From contig CAZVNM010000001.1 of the NCBI GenBank assembly GCA_964628685.1, positions 124,001 through 188,000 of the forward strand: a stretch of 64,000 nt of DNA, given 5' to 3'. The position numbers and the translations under genes were made by a program. This DNA is from CALMEC01 sp964628685. Its GTDB lineage: Bacteria > Actinomycetota > Thermoleophilia > Miltoncostaeales > Miltoncostaeaceae. This document shows positions 42,998-51,890 of the stretch, piece after piece. The notes beneath the pieces are model-generated. The model was not told the DNA's origin. It made no database searches and saw nothing but the letters and a program-made list of their open reading frames with translations. The first letter of the stretch is position 1. Every line of letters starts with the position of its first letter.

Positions 42998-43003
42998 ATT
43001 CTA
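42998..43003 (-). promoter_or_regulatory. -10 box TAGAAT for the aminotransferase gene (leaderless)
   Basis: TAGAAT, six bases, GTG at 42991 on the minus strand. Confidence 0.6.
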
Positions 43004-43144
43004 CGTTCCGGTGAACGTCCGTGTGCCGCCGGCGGCCGACCCGGGCGTCGAGGGTCGTGCGACGAACGTGCGGGGCGAACGCCCGGAACCCAGGTGAGCG
43101 TCACGCCCCGGCGCGAACGGGTGTCGACGCCGCCAGGTGCGTGC

Positions 43145-43850
43145 CGTCCAATTGAACGGCAAGTGCCTCGACTGCACCTGAACGAACCGGCACCCGCCAA
43201 CACGAGTGCCGAGGAACCCGACGGACCGGCCCGGACGGAACAGGCGCGAACGCGAATCGTCACACTACCCGCGATCTTCCCCACGAACCCGTCACGAACA
43301 TGTGACGCCTTCCATCCAATTGAACGGCAACCGACGTTCAATCGAACACGCCCGGACCCCGGATCCACGCCGCCGCGGCCAACACCCGAGCACGGCGCGG
43401 GGCACGACGCGAATCGTCACGACATACGCGACCTTCTCCACGAACCCGTCACGAACACGTGACGCCTTCCACCCAATTGAACGGCGACCGACATCCAATT
43501 GAACGCATCCGGTCCCCGGACCCACGCCGCCGCGGCCGACGCCCGAGCAGGGCGCGGCGACGACACCGGGCCGCGACCGCGACTCGTTACGACATCCGCG
43601 ACCTTCCCCACGCAACCGTCACGACCACGTGTCGCGATCCTCCCAATTGAACGGCGACCGACGTTCGATCGAACGAGACGGGGTCAACATCAGCCCACCC
43701 GGAGGCCAACGGAGCCCGAAACGCCCAGGAAGTCGGCCGCGACCCGGGACACCGAACGTCACACCACCCGCGATCTTCCACACGATATCGTCACGAACAC
43801 GTGACGCCTTCCATCCAATTGAACGGCGACCGACGTTCGATTGAACGTCC
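43145..43850. repeat. Array of five diverged ~165-bp repeats with two dyads per unit
   Basis: CCAATTGAACGGC occurs at 43148, 43316, 43473, 43643 and 43815 (steps of 168, 157, 170 and 172). In the last four units a block of about 95 bp is conserved. It has GCGATCTTCC-like sequence, then the inverted repeat GTCACGAACACGTGAC (43291, 43448, 43618 and 43790, slightly varied), GCCTTCC, CCAATTGAACGGC, ACCGAC and GTTCGATCGAAC. The first unit keeps only the core. Unit lengths are not multiples of three, so the short peptides read across it change frame and it is not coding. It fills most of 42992-43934, between the aminotransferase promoter and a small Cys-rich gene. Confidence 0.88.
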
Positions 43851-43934
43851 CGGCTCCCGGCATCCGGCGACGGCTCGGAAGGGCCGTGGCACGGGACGAG
43901 CGCGATACGCTTCCCCCGCAGGGAGGTCATGCCG

Positions 43935-44096
43935 ATGTGCCGTGCCGTGCGGTGCCGGAAGTGCGGGAAGACGACGTGGGCCGGTTGTGGACGTCACGTC
44001 GATCAGGTGATGGCCGGCGTGCCGACGGCCGACCGCTGCGGATGCCCGCGAGAGGAGCGGGTCGGGCTCCTGCGACGCCTCCTCGGTCGCCGCTGA
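43935..44096 (+). CDS. Small Cys-rich, zinc-ribbon-like protein
   Basis: Protein of 53 aa, MCRAVRCRKCGKTTWAGCGR then HVDQVMAGVPTADRCGCP and a basic tail. The six cysteines plus His suggest a zinc-binding fold, and short proteins with the CGKTTWAGCG-HVDxVM pattern are widespread in actinobacteria (from memory). GGGAGG lies 8 nt before this ATG and 2 nt before an ATG two codons upstream. Function unknown. The last 46 nt lie in a 96-bp direct repeat. Confidence 0.8.
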   Translation: MCRAVRCRKCGKTTWAGCGRHVDQVMAGVPTADRCGCPREERVGLLRRLLGRR

Positions 44097-44146
44097 CCTG
44101 CCCCGCTCACGCGGTGAGGTGCTTCGCCGCCTCCCGCCGCGTGAGC
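44051..44146. repeat. 96-bp direct repeat, copy 1
   Basis: Identical over 96 bp with 44197-44292 (offset 146). It contains the tail and stop of the Cys-rich gene on the plus strand and a second copy of the alkylation-repair gene's last 13 codons and stop (44107-44146) on the minus strand. Between the copies (44147-44196) the sequence still resembles the repair gene but has diverged. Confidence 0.9.
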
Positions 44147-44196
44147 GACGAGAACTCGTACGTGCCGAGCCAGCACCACGTCCCGAGGTACCCGCC

Positions 44197-44292
44197 AGAG
44201 GAGCGGGTCGGGCTCCTGCGACGCCTCCTCGGTCGCCGCTGACCTGCCCCGCTCACGCGGTGAGGTGCTTCGCCGCCTCCCGCCGCGTGAGC
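44197..44292. repeat. 96-bp direct repeat, copy 2
   Basis: Second copy, carrying the true 3' end of the DNA alkylation repair gene (stop at 44253) and a second, orphan copy of the Cys-rich gene's tail. GGAGC-GGGTCGG-GCTCC within the repeat can form a hairpin that may terminate both genes. Confidence 0.9.
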
Positions 44293-44963
44293 CCCGACAT
44301 CTCGTGCGTGTCGAGAAAGTCCCGCACCCAGTCGGGATCGGTCCGGGCGTACTGACGAAGTGCCCATCCGGCCGCCTTGCGGATGAAGAACTCACGGTCC
44401 GCCAGGTTCGGCTCGATGGTGTCACGCAGCAGGTCCACGTCGGTCGCCGCCCCACGGCCGAGCTGGCTGAGCATGGCCGCCCGGCGGATCCACATGTCCT
44501 CGTCGACCGCCCACTCGCGCAGCATCGGGACGACCGCCGGCGGGTCCGCACCCAGCACCGCCTCCACCAGGTGGGACGTCTCGTCCACCAGATCCCACCA
44601 CGCACCGCTCAGGATGAAGTGACGGTACGTCGGCAGGCAGTCGATCGACTGGAACGACCGGTGACGACGGTCGCGGCAGACCGCCATCGCCGCGTATCGC
44701 TCCTCACGATGCGTCGCACCGTCCCACAGCTCGCGGGCGACCTCGAGCATCGCCGGCGCGGAGGCGACCGAATACGCGGCCACGGCGCGCTTCACGAGCC
44801 GGCGCACCTCCGGCATGCCGACACCGTGGAACGGCATCACCGACTTCATGTAGCGCTGCTGCCCGGCGGCGCGCCCAGGATCGGCCCGGGCCGCGAGTTC
44901 GGCCCGCACCCATGCGACCAGCGGGGACCCGGTCGAGCCGTCGCCGTCACCGCCGTCGGTCAT
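44253..44963 (-). CDS. DNA alkylation repair protein (AlkD-like HEAT repeat)
   Basis: Protein of 236 aa from the ATG at 44963, which overlaps the sufR stop as ATGA. HEAT-like helices include YMKSVMPFHGVGMPEVRRLV, WWDLVDETSHL, MWIRRAAMLSQLG and FFIRKAAGWALRQYARTDPD. The WWDxxD and RKAxGWALR motifs are typical of AlkD-type glycosylases, which remove 3-methyladenine and 7-methylguanine. The link to the Fe-S repressor gene is only by position. Its last codons are duplicated downstream. Confidence 0.87.
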   Translation of the reverse strand: MTDGGDGDGSTGSPLVAWVRAELAARADPGRAAGQQRYMKSVMPFHGVGMPEVRRLVKRAVAAYSVASAPAMLEVARELWDGATHREERYAAMAVCRDRRHRSFQSIDCLPTYRHFILSGAWWDLVDETSHLVEAVLGADPPAVVPMLREWAVDEDMWIRRAAMLSQLGRGAATDVDLLRDTIEPNLADREFFIRKAAGWALRQYARTDPDWVRDFLDTHEMSGLTRREAAKHLTA

Positions 44964-45691
44964 CGCTGCTGCGGGGTGACGACCTCCACGACGCACGCAT
45001 CGTCGCCCTCGGCCCGCGCGCTCACGTTCTGGATCCTCGACCCCGGCGCGATCACCGAGAGGATGCCCCGCCAGATCGAGCGGTCGAGGCCACAGACGCG
45101 CTCCGGGTCGTGGAAGGCCATCTCCTCGAACGGGCAGGCGCACGCGGTGATGGTCATCTTCCGCTTCTCGCCCCCGGTCTGAGCGGCGAAGCCGTACCGC
45201 GTCAGCAGACGCACCACCTCGGCGATCGCCTGCGTGGGCGTGAAGTTGGATGCGTCGTCGCGGCCCTGCTCCTCGGCGAGGGACCGACCGAACTCGAACC
45301 CCACGTGCTCCAGCTGGTCCTCGGGGGAACGCCCCGAATCGTCGGTCATGGCCTTGAGAAGGAGCTCCGCGAGCAGCGCGTAGTGGCGCTCCGGGAGTGC
45401 GACGCCCACCTCGGTCTCGGCGAGCGAATAGATCTTGGGCGGCCGTCCGGCACCCGGGCCACCGCGCTCGCGCCGGCGGAAGTCGGCGACGAGGAACCCC
45501 TGCTCCACAAGCTTGTCCAGGTGGAAGCCGGCCAGGCGCCGGTCGATGCCGACGGTCTCGGCCACCTCGTTCTTGGTGAGGGCCTCGTCCGCCTCCCGCA
45601 CCACGAAGAAGACCCTCCGGCGGGTCGGATCACCGAGCGCGCTCGCAAGCCGCTCGATCTCCTGCTCGGTCTGCGAGTGCTCGATGGACAC
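44960..45691 (-). CDS. sufR: SufR-type iron-sulfur transcriptional repressor
   Basis: Regulator of 243 aa. The N-terminal winged helix reads SALGDPTRRRVFFVVREADE and VGIDRRLAGFHLDKLVEQGF, then GPGAGRPPKIYSL. The C-terminal cluster-binding region has Cys in ITACACPFEEMAFHDPERVC, as in mycobacterial SufR (Rv1460). SufR senses Fe-S status and represses suf genes. Here it is divergent from sufB rather than first in the operon. I chose the GTG at 45691; TACGAT lies 9 nt before it. The stop overlaps the alkylation-repair start. Confidence 0.9.
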   Translation of the reverse strand: MSIEHSQTEQEIERLASALGDPTRRRVFFVVREADEALTKNEVAETVGIDRRLAGFHLDKLVEQGFLVADFRRRERGGPGAGRPPKIYSLAETEVGVALPERHYALLAELLLKAMTDDSGRSPEDQLEHVGFEFGRSLAEEQGRDDASNFTPTQAIAEVVRLLTRYGFAAQTGGEKRKMTITACACPFEEMAFHDPERVCGLDRSIWRGILSVIAPGSRIQNVSARAEGDDACVVEVVTPQQR

Positions 45692-46116
45692 GGTCGGCAC
45701 ATCGTAGCCCACGTCCGCGGGCTTCCGAGCGGGCGGGTGGGGCCACACACCTCGTGACAACAACGCCGACCAACGGACGGGCATCGGCCGCACATGCGGA
45801 CGCCCGTCACGCCGGAGCACGCGCGCGCCGCCCGTTCGCACATGGGATCGCGGCCGGCGCGACACACGTCCGTGGCACAGATCACGCACCGACCGGGCGA
45901 ATACACGGACCCTCATCGCCCCCGGACCCCGTCGGCCACGCCGATCCGGCGGTCGAACCCGTAACATTCGGGTGACCGAAGGTTTTCGAGGTCGATGACG
46001 AAGTGCGCTGCGAGCGCCCGCCCCGCCTGTCGTGGGGCGACGGCATCTCACGCCTGCGCCCGAGTTACGGTAACGTTGGTAGCCGTTAGAAACGAACCTG
46101 CTCGCCAGGAGGAATC
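45692..46116. promoter_or_regulatory. Divergent sufR-sufB control region with palindromes
   Basis: No gene is supported in these 425 bp. Visible elements are TACGAT (45701-45706, sufR side), the perfect inverted repeat TTCGG-GTGA-CCGAA at 45967-45980, GTTAC-G-GTAAC at 46064-46074, and TAACG-N8-CGTTA at 46071-46088. The last two overlap each other and the likely sufB promoter (TAGAAA at 46088-46093). AGGAGG precedes the sufB GTG by 4 nt. These palindromes are candidates for SufR binding. Confidence 0.6.
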
Positions 46117-47529
46117 GTGTCGACCATCCCGTCACCCCCCGAGATCGAGGGCATGGACCAGTACAAGTTCGGCTGGCATGACCCCTCGCACTCGGTGTTC
46201 GAGCCCAAGAAGGGTCTCAGCGCCGACGTCGTTGCCGAGATCTCCAAGATCAAGAACGAACCGGAGTGGATGACCAAGTTCCGCCTGCGTTCGCTCGAGA
46301 TCTTCGAGCGCAAGCCCATGCCCTCGTGGGGTGGAAACCTGGACGAGATCGACTTCCAGGACATCTACTACTACATCCGCGCGAGCGAGAAGCAGGGCCG
46401 CAGCTGGGAGGAGGTGCCGGAGGACATCAAGAACACCTTCGACCGCCTCGGCATCCCGGAGGCCGAGCGCAAGTACCTGGCCGGCGTGTCGGCCCAGTAC
46501 GAGAGCGAGGTCGTCTACCACTCCATCCGCGAGGACCTCGAGAGCCAGGGCGTCATCTTCTGCGACACCGACACCGCCCTGCGCGAGCACGAGGACATCT
46601 TCAAGGAGCACTGGGCCACGGTCATCCCGCCCGGTGACAACAAGTTCTCGGCGCTCAACAGCGCTGTCTGGTCCGGCGGATCGTTCATCTGGGTGCCGCC
46701 GGGTGTGCGCGTGGAGGTGCCGCTGCAGGCCTACTTCCGCATCAACCAGGAGAACATGGGCCAGTTCGAGCGCACGCTCATCATCTGCGAGCCCGACTCC
46801 TTCGTGCACTACGTCGAGGGATGCACCGCGCCCACGTACTCCTCCGACTCGCTGCACAGCGCCGTCGTGGAGATCATCTGCAAGCCGGGGTCGCGCTGCC
46901 GCTACACGACCATCCAGAACTGGTCGACCAACGTCTACAACCTGGTCACCAAGCGCGCGGTCTGCCACGAGAACGCCACCATGGAGTGGGTCGACGGCAA
47001 CCTTGGCTCGCGCCTGACCATGAAGTACCCGGCCGTGTGGATGACCGGCCGCGGCGCGTGCGGCGAGGTCCTCTCGGTGGCGTTCGCCAGCGAGGACATG
47101 CACCAGGACGCTGGCGCCAAGATGGTGCACGTCGCCCCCGACACCTCGTCCACGATCGTGTCGAAGTCGATCTCCAAGGGCGGCGGGCGCACCAGCTACC
47201 GCGGCCTCGTGCAGGTCGAGCCCGGCGCGAAGCGCGTCAAGGCCAACGTGGTGTGCGACGCCCTCCTGCTCGACGAGGACAGCCGCTCCGACACGTACCC
47301 CTACATGGACATCCAGGAGGAGGACACCTCCATCGGCCACGAGGCCACCGTCTCGAAGGTGGCCGACGACCAGCTCTTCTACCTCATGAGCCGTGGGCTC
47401 ACCGAGGAGGAGGCCATGGCCATGATCGTCCGTGGCTTCATCGAGCCGATCGCGAAGGAGCTCCCCATGGAGTACGCGGTCGAGCTCAACCGACTCATCG
47501 AACTGCAGATGGAGGGCTCGATTGGGTAA
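46117..47529 (+). CDS. sufB: Fe-S assembly scaffold protein SufB
   Basis: Protein of 470 aa, the usual length. Family signatures include FGWHDPSHSVFEPKKGLS, WVPPGVRVEVPLQAYFRIN, FVHYVEGCTAPTYSSDSLH, SRCRYTTIQNWSTNVYNLV and the C-terminal GEACGEV-like GRGACGEVLSVAFA. The scaffold cysteines and the Cys in EGCTAP are present. It works with SufC and SufD to build Fe-S clusters on a SufBCD complex. GTG start with AGGAGG; first gene of the suf operon. Confidence 0.97.
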   Translation: MSTIPSPPEIEGMDQYKFGWHDPSHSVFEPKKGLSADVVAEISKIKNEPEWMTKFRLRSLEIFERKPMPSWGGNLDEIDFQDIYYYIRASEKQGRSWEEVPEDIKNTFDRLGIPEAERKYLAGVSAQYESEVVYHSIREDLESQGVIFCDTDTALREHEDIFKEHWATVIPPGDNKFSALNSAVWSGGSFIWVPPGVRVEVPLQAYFRINQENMGQFERTLIICEPDSFVHYVEGCTAPTYSSDSLHSAVVEIICKPGSRCRYTTIQNWSTNVYNLVTKRAVCHENATMEWVDGNLGSRLTMKYPAVWMTGRGACGEVLSVAFASEDMHQDAGAKMVHVAPDTSSTIVSKSISKGGGRTSYRGLVQVEPGAKRVKANVVCDALLLDEDSRSDTYPYMDIQEEDTSIGHEATVSKVADDQLFYLMSRGLTEEEAMAMIVRGFIEPIAKELPMEYAVELNRLIELQMEGSIG

Positions 47530-48748
47530 CGCACCCGCATGGGCCGAGGAGGCACGGGCCTCCGCGGCGACCGCACTCGAGGGATTCCCGGCGCTCACGG
47601 GCCAGGAGGAGGAGTGGCGGTTCACGATGCCGACCGAGCTCGCGCTCGAGGGGCCGGAGCCGGCCAACGGCACCGCCGCCGCGACACCCGCGGCCACCCG
47701 TCCCGAGTGCCGCGAGCACTGGATCGAGACGATCGACGGCGTCGTCACCTCCGGTGAGATCGTCACGCTCGCCGACGGCGTCATCGTCGGCGAGCTCGGT
47801 GCGGCGATGGCCGCGCACGAGGACCTCGTCCGCGACCGCCTCTACTCGCTGGTCGGGTTCGACGACAAGCCCAACGCCCTCAACGCCGCGCGTTGGGAGT
47901 CGGGGCTGTTCGTCCACGTCCCCGAGGGTGTGAAGGTCGCGCTTCCCATCGAGGCGCTCAACCGCATCACCGGCGCCCAGGGCCACGTCTTCGACCGCAC
48001 CCTGGTGGTGGCCGAGCGGGGCGCGCACGTCATCGTCATCGACCGCCACATCTCGCCCGAGACCGCGACCAAGGTCAACGTCTCGAGCGTGGTCGAGGTG
48101 ATCGCCGGTGACGACGCCGACGTGGAGCACGTGTCGATCATCGATTGGGGTCCCGGCATCCGACACCACTCCGTGATCCGCGCCGAGGCCGGCCGCAACA
48201 CCAAGGTCCGCTCGGTCGTGGTCACGCTCGGCGGCGACGTCGTGCGCGTCGAGCCGACCGTGCTGGTGCGCGGCGAGGGCGCCGACGCACGCGCGCTGGG
48301 CCTCTACTTCGCCGACGGCACCCAGCACTTCGAGCACCGGGTGATCTCGCGCCACGAGGCCCCGCAGGCGTACTCCAACCTGCTGTACAAGGGCGCCATC
48401 AAGGACACGGCTCACACCGTCTTCTTCGGCAACCTGGTCGTGCCACCCGGCGCGCCCGGCACCGACGCCTACCAGACCAACCGCAACCTCGTGCTCAACG
48501 AGGGCGCGCGCGCCGACACGATCCCGTTCCTCGAGATCGAGACCGCCGAGGTCAAGTGCTCGCACGCCGGCGCGGTCAGCCGCGTCGACGACGAGCACCT
48601 CTTCTACCTCGAGTCGCGTGGTGTCCACCGTGACGCCGCCAAGCAGCTCATCGTCGAGGGCTTCTGCCAGGAGGTCCTGGACGAGGTGGGCCTCGAGGAG
48701 CTGCGCGACGAGCTGTCGGCCGCCATCGCCAAGAAGGTCCGACGCTGA
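47522..48748 (+). CDS. sufD: Fe-S assembly protein SufD
   Basis: Protein of 408 aa. The start appears to be a TTG at 47522 that overlaps the sufB end by 8 nt and has GGAGG 6 nt upstream. Conserved parts are LFVHVPEGVKVALPIEAL, VSIIDWGPGIRHHSVIRAEA, RNLVLNEGARADTIPFLEIE and CSHAGAVSRVDDEHLFYL-ESRG, where the His and Cys used for cluster assembly lie. SufD pairs with SufB in the SufBC2D complex. The first ~60 residues are variable. Confidence 0.93.
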   Translation: MGNAPAWAEEARASAATALEGFPALTGQEEEWRFTMPTELALEGPEPANGTAAATPAATRPECREHWIETIDGVVTSGEIVTLADGVIVGELGAAMAAHEDLVRDRLYSLVGFDDKPNALNAARWESGLFVHVPEGVKVALPIEALNRITGAQGHVFDRTLVVAERGAHVIVIDRHISPETATKVNVSSVVEVIAGDDADVEHVSIIDWGPGIRHHSVIRAEAGRNTKVRSVVVTLGGDVVRVEPTVLVRGEGADARALGLYFADGTQHFEHRVISRHEAPQAYSNLLYKGAIKDTAHTVFFGNLVVPPGAPGTDAYQTNRNLVLNEGARADTIPFLEIETAEVKCSHAGAVSRVDDEHLFYLESRGVHRDAAKQLIVEGFCQEVLDEVGLEELRDELSAAIAKKVRR

Positions 48749-48762
48749 GCGACCGGTCCGAC

Positions 48763-49111
48763 ATGGTCGACGTCGCCGCCGCCGGCGACGTCCCGGACGA
48801 CGGGACCCTCCTGGTCGAGGTCGGCCAGTACCCGGTCTGCCTGGTCAACACGGGTGGGACGATCCACGGCGTGCACAACATCTGCACGCACGCCCTCGCG
48901 ACGATGAACGACGGGTGGATCGAGAACGGCTGCATCGAGTGTCCCCGCCACGGCGCCAGGTTCGACCTGGTGACCGGCGAGGTGCGGACGCCGCCGGCCA
49001 ACCTCCCCCTCCCCGTCTTCCGCGTCGAGGTCGTCGATGGACGCGTTCTCGTCGACCCGACCCCATCACATCCCCATCCCCTACTCCAACGAGACGAATA
49101 CGGAGCTGCAC

Positions 49112-49119
<8 letters not shown>
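48763..49119 (+). CDS. Rieske-type [2Fe-2S] ferredoxin of the suf operon
   Basis: Protein of 118 aa with a Rieske centre, CTHALATMNDGW then CPRHGARFDLVTG (CxH-x16-CxxH). Non-haem Rieske ferredoxins commonly sit between sufD and sufC in actinobacteria, where they may supply electrons for cluster assembly or sulfur reduction. ATG 14 nt after the sufD stop; the 3' end overlaps the sufC start by 8 nt. Confidence 0.9.
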
Positions 49120-49900
<781 letters not shown>

Positions 49901-49922
49901 GCCCCGGGGGACCGGCGTCACC

Positions 49923-51191
49923 GTGACGCCCACGCAGCACATCGTGTCCGAGCCGGAGCGGCCAGCCGGCTCGGACATGCGCAGGGTGCGGGAGGACTTC
50001 CCGATCCTCAACCGCGACTTCGACGGCAGGCCGCTGGTCTACCTCGACTCGGCCGCCACGTCGCAGAAGCCCGCCGCCGTCATCGACGCGATGGCCGACT
50101 ACTACGCGACGGCCAACGCCAACGTGCGCCGCGGCGTCTACGGGCTGGCCGCCGAGTCGGACCGCCGCTTCGAGGTGGCCCGCGCATCGATCGCGCGGAT
50201 GGTGGGCGCGTCGCCCGACGGGCTCGTGATCACCAAGAACGTCAGCGAGGCGATCAACCTCGTGGCCTACGCCTGGGGTCTTCGCAACCTGCGCGAGGGC
50301 GACGAGATCGTGGTGACCCTGATGGAACATCACTCCAACATCGTCCCCTGGCAGATCGTCGCCGGACTGACCGGCGCCACCGTGCGCTTCTGCCCCATCA
50401 CGCCCGACCACATGCTCGACATGGACGCCATGCGCGCCATGATCGGCGCACGCACCCGCACCGTCTCGGTCGCCCACGTGTCCAACACCCTGGGGACCAT
50501 CAACCCGGTCGCCGAGATCAGCGCGATGGCCCGTGAGGTGGGCGCCCTCGCCGTCGTCGACGGCGCGCAGAGCGTGCCCCACATGCCCGTCGACCTCACC
50601 GCGACCGGCGCCGACGTGCTGGCGTTCACCGGCCACAAGATGCTGGGCCCGACCGGCGTCGGCATCCTGGTGGCGCGGCCGGAGCTCCTGGCTGGGTGGG
50701 AACCGTTCATGGGCGGCGGCGAGATGATCGACGACGTCACCACCGACGGCTCCACCTGGGCCGAGGCCCCACGACGGTTCGAGGCGGGCACGCCGCCCAT
50801 CGCGCAGGTCGTCGGCCTGGGCGCCGCCGCCGAGTACCTCATGGCCATCGGCATGGACAACGTGCGCGCGCACGAGGTTGCGCTCACCGAGTACGCCCTC
50901 GGCGCCCTGGCCGACGTGGAGGGGCTGAGCGTCTACGGACCCGCCGACGCCGAGGCACGCGGCTGCCCCATCAGCTTCGCGCTGGACGGCGTCCACCCGC
51001 ATGACGTGGCGCAGTTCCTCGACTCGCGCGGCGTGTGCGTGCGCGCCGGACACCACTGCACCAAGCCGCTCATGGTGCACCTGGGCGTGGTGGCGACCGC
51101 CCGGGCGAGCACCCACGTGTACTCCACCACCGACGACATCGACGCGCTCGCCGCCGCCCTGCGCGACTGCCGCACGTACTTCGGGGCGTGA
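49923..51191 (+). CDS. sufS: Cysteine desulfurase SufS
   Basis: Class-V aminotransferase-fold desulfurase of 422 aa. The PLP lysine is in VLAFTGHKMLGPTGVG. The persulfide-forming cysteine is in RAGHHCTKPLM. Early landmarks are YLDSAATSQKP and EHHSNIVPWQ. It takes sulfur from cysteine and passes it to SufU. The GTG at 49923 is the likely start; an in-frame ATG at 49978 is an alternative. The gene ends 3 nt before the antisense vapC stop. Confidence 0.95.
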   Translation: MTPTQHIVSEPERPAGSDMRRVREDFPILNRDFDGRPLVYLDSAATSQKPAAVIDAMADYYATANANVRRGVYGLAAESDRRFEVARASIARMVGASPDGLVITKNVSEAINLVAYAWGLRNLREGDEIVVTLMEHHSNIVPWQIVAGLTGATVRFCPITPDHMLDMDAMRAMIGARTRTVSVAHVSNTLGTINPVAEISAMAREVGALAVVDGAQSVPHMPVDLTATGADVLAFTGHKMLGPTGVGILVARPELLAGWEPFMGGGEMIDDVTTDGSTWAEAPRRFEAGTPPIAQVVGLGAAAEYLMAIGMDNVRAHEVALTEYALGALADVEGLSVYGPADAEARGCPISFALDGVHPHDVAQFLDSRGVCVRAGHHCTKPLMVHLGVVATARASTHVYSTTDDIDALAAALRDCRTYFGA

Positions 51192-51193
51192 TG

Positions 51194-51586
51194 TCAGCGC
51201 GCCGAGATCACATCCGTCTGCGCGAAGTCGTCACCCTTGAACAGCAGCGGCTCACCGAGCGCCGTGGCGAGCGCGTAGGCGAAGCAGTCGCCGAGGTTCA
51301 ACGCGGCCGGATGGTTGCCCTTCCCGAACCGACGCCACGCTTCGATCGCGCGCCCTGCCTGCCCCTCGTCCAATCCGACGACGCCCACACCGAGGTCGCG
51401 GATCAGCGCGTGGAGCGTCGTCGCGGCGGCCGATCCACCCCTGGCCTCCGCGACGATCGTCGCCTCGACCAGGGTCGCCGCGGAGATCACCACCGATTCC
51501 GTGGCCTCACCGAGCCGCGTGCGGTACGTCTCGGCGTCCTCCTCGCCGAACACGATCGCGAGGACCGCCGACGAGTCGAGCACCAC
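51194..51586 (-). CDS. VapC-type PIN-domain toxin
   Basis: Intact PIN ribonuclease toxin of 130 aa. Catalytic acids are in MVLDSSAVLAIV, LVEATIVAE, NLGDCFAYALA and LFKGDDFAQTD. PIN toxins cut tRNA or rRNA. The GTG overlaps the vapB stop by one base (TAGTG). The pair lies antisense between sufS and sufU with just 2 nt to the sufS stop, which implies insertion into the suf operon. Confidence 0.9.
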   Translation of the reverse strand: MVLDSSAVLAIVFGEEDAETYRTRLGEATESVVISAATLVEATIVAEARGGSAAATTLHALIRDLGVGVVGLDEGQAGRAIEAWRRFGKGNHPAALNLGDCFAYALATALGEPLLFKGDDFAQTDVISAR

Positions 51587-51840
51587 TACGCGGGCAGCCC
51601 GTGCTCGTCGTACCCGATGATCTCGTCCGCCGATCTGGCATCGACGACCCGGCGTGCGCGCCCGTCCGCGATGATTCGATCGAGGAGCGCGAACCGCTCG
51701 TCGCGATCGAGTTCGGTTCGCACCCGCCGCAGGCGCTCCGCGAGGGCGGTCTTCGTTGCGACCGTGATCGATTCGCCCGTGGTGTCGGCGAGCTCACGTG
51801 CGAGGCGGTCGGTCTCTGGATCCTTGATGTTGAGGGCCAT
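51586..51840 (-). CDS. VapB-type antitoxin (PSK transcription-factor family)
   Basis: Antitoxin of 84 aa. ALNIKDPETDRLARELADTT and TKTALAERLRRVR match the Rv0623-like VapB family with an N-terminal RHH strand. TTGTGA, a 17-bp spacer and TATTCT lie upstream, with the ATG 8 nt after TATTCT (an adjoining GTG is at 5 nt). This is the best -35/-10 pair of the window and it makes a leaderless mRNA. Confidence 0.88.
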   Translation of the reverse strand: MALNIKDPETDRLARELADTTGESITVATKTALAERLRRVRTELDRDERFALLDRIIADGRARRVVDARSADEIIGYDEHGLPA

Positions 51841-51848
51841 CACGAGGA

Positions 51849-51877
51849 AGAATATCCGACCGATTTCTTCCTCACAA
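51849..51877 (-). promoter_or_regulatory. Promoter of the suf-embedded vapBC module
   Basis: On the minus strand TTGTGA (51872-51877), 17-bp spacer, TATTCT (51849-51854), ATG 8 nt later. It points away from sufU and lies within the 50 bp before the sufU start. Confidence 0.65.
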
Positions 51878-51890
51878 CAACCGGGGTGGC

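Noticed and set aside
43145..43850. CRISPR-like array
   Set aside because: Units are ~165 bp with long conserved blocks and diverged copies; there are no short identical repeats with unique spacers and no cas genes in the window.
43206..43930. Overlapping short ORFs in the repeat array encoding DAFHPIERRPT-like peptides
   Set aside because: The peptides only echo the DNA repeat, change frame from unit to unit (steps not divisible by three) and have no ribosome sites.
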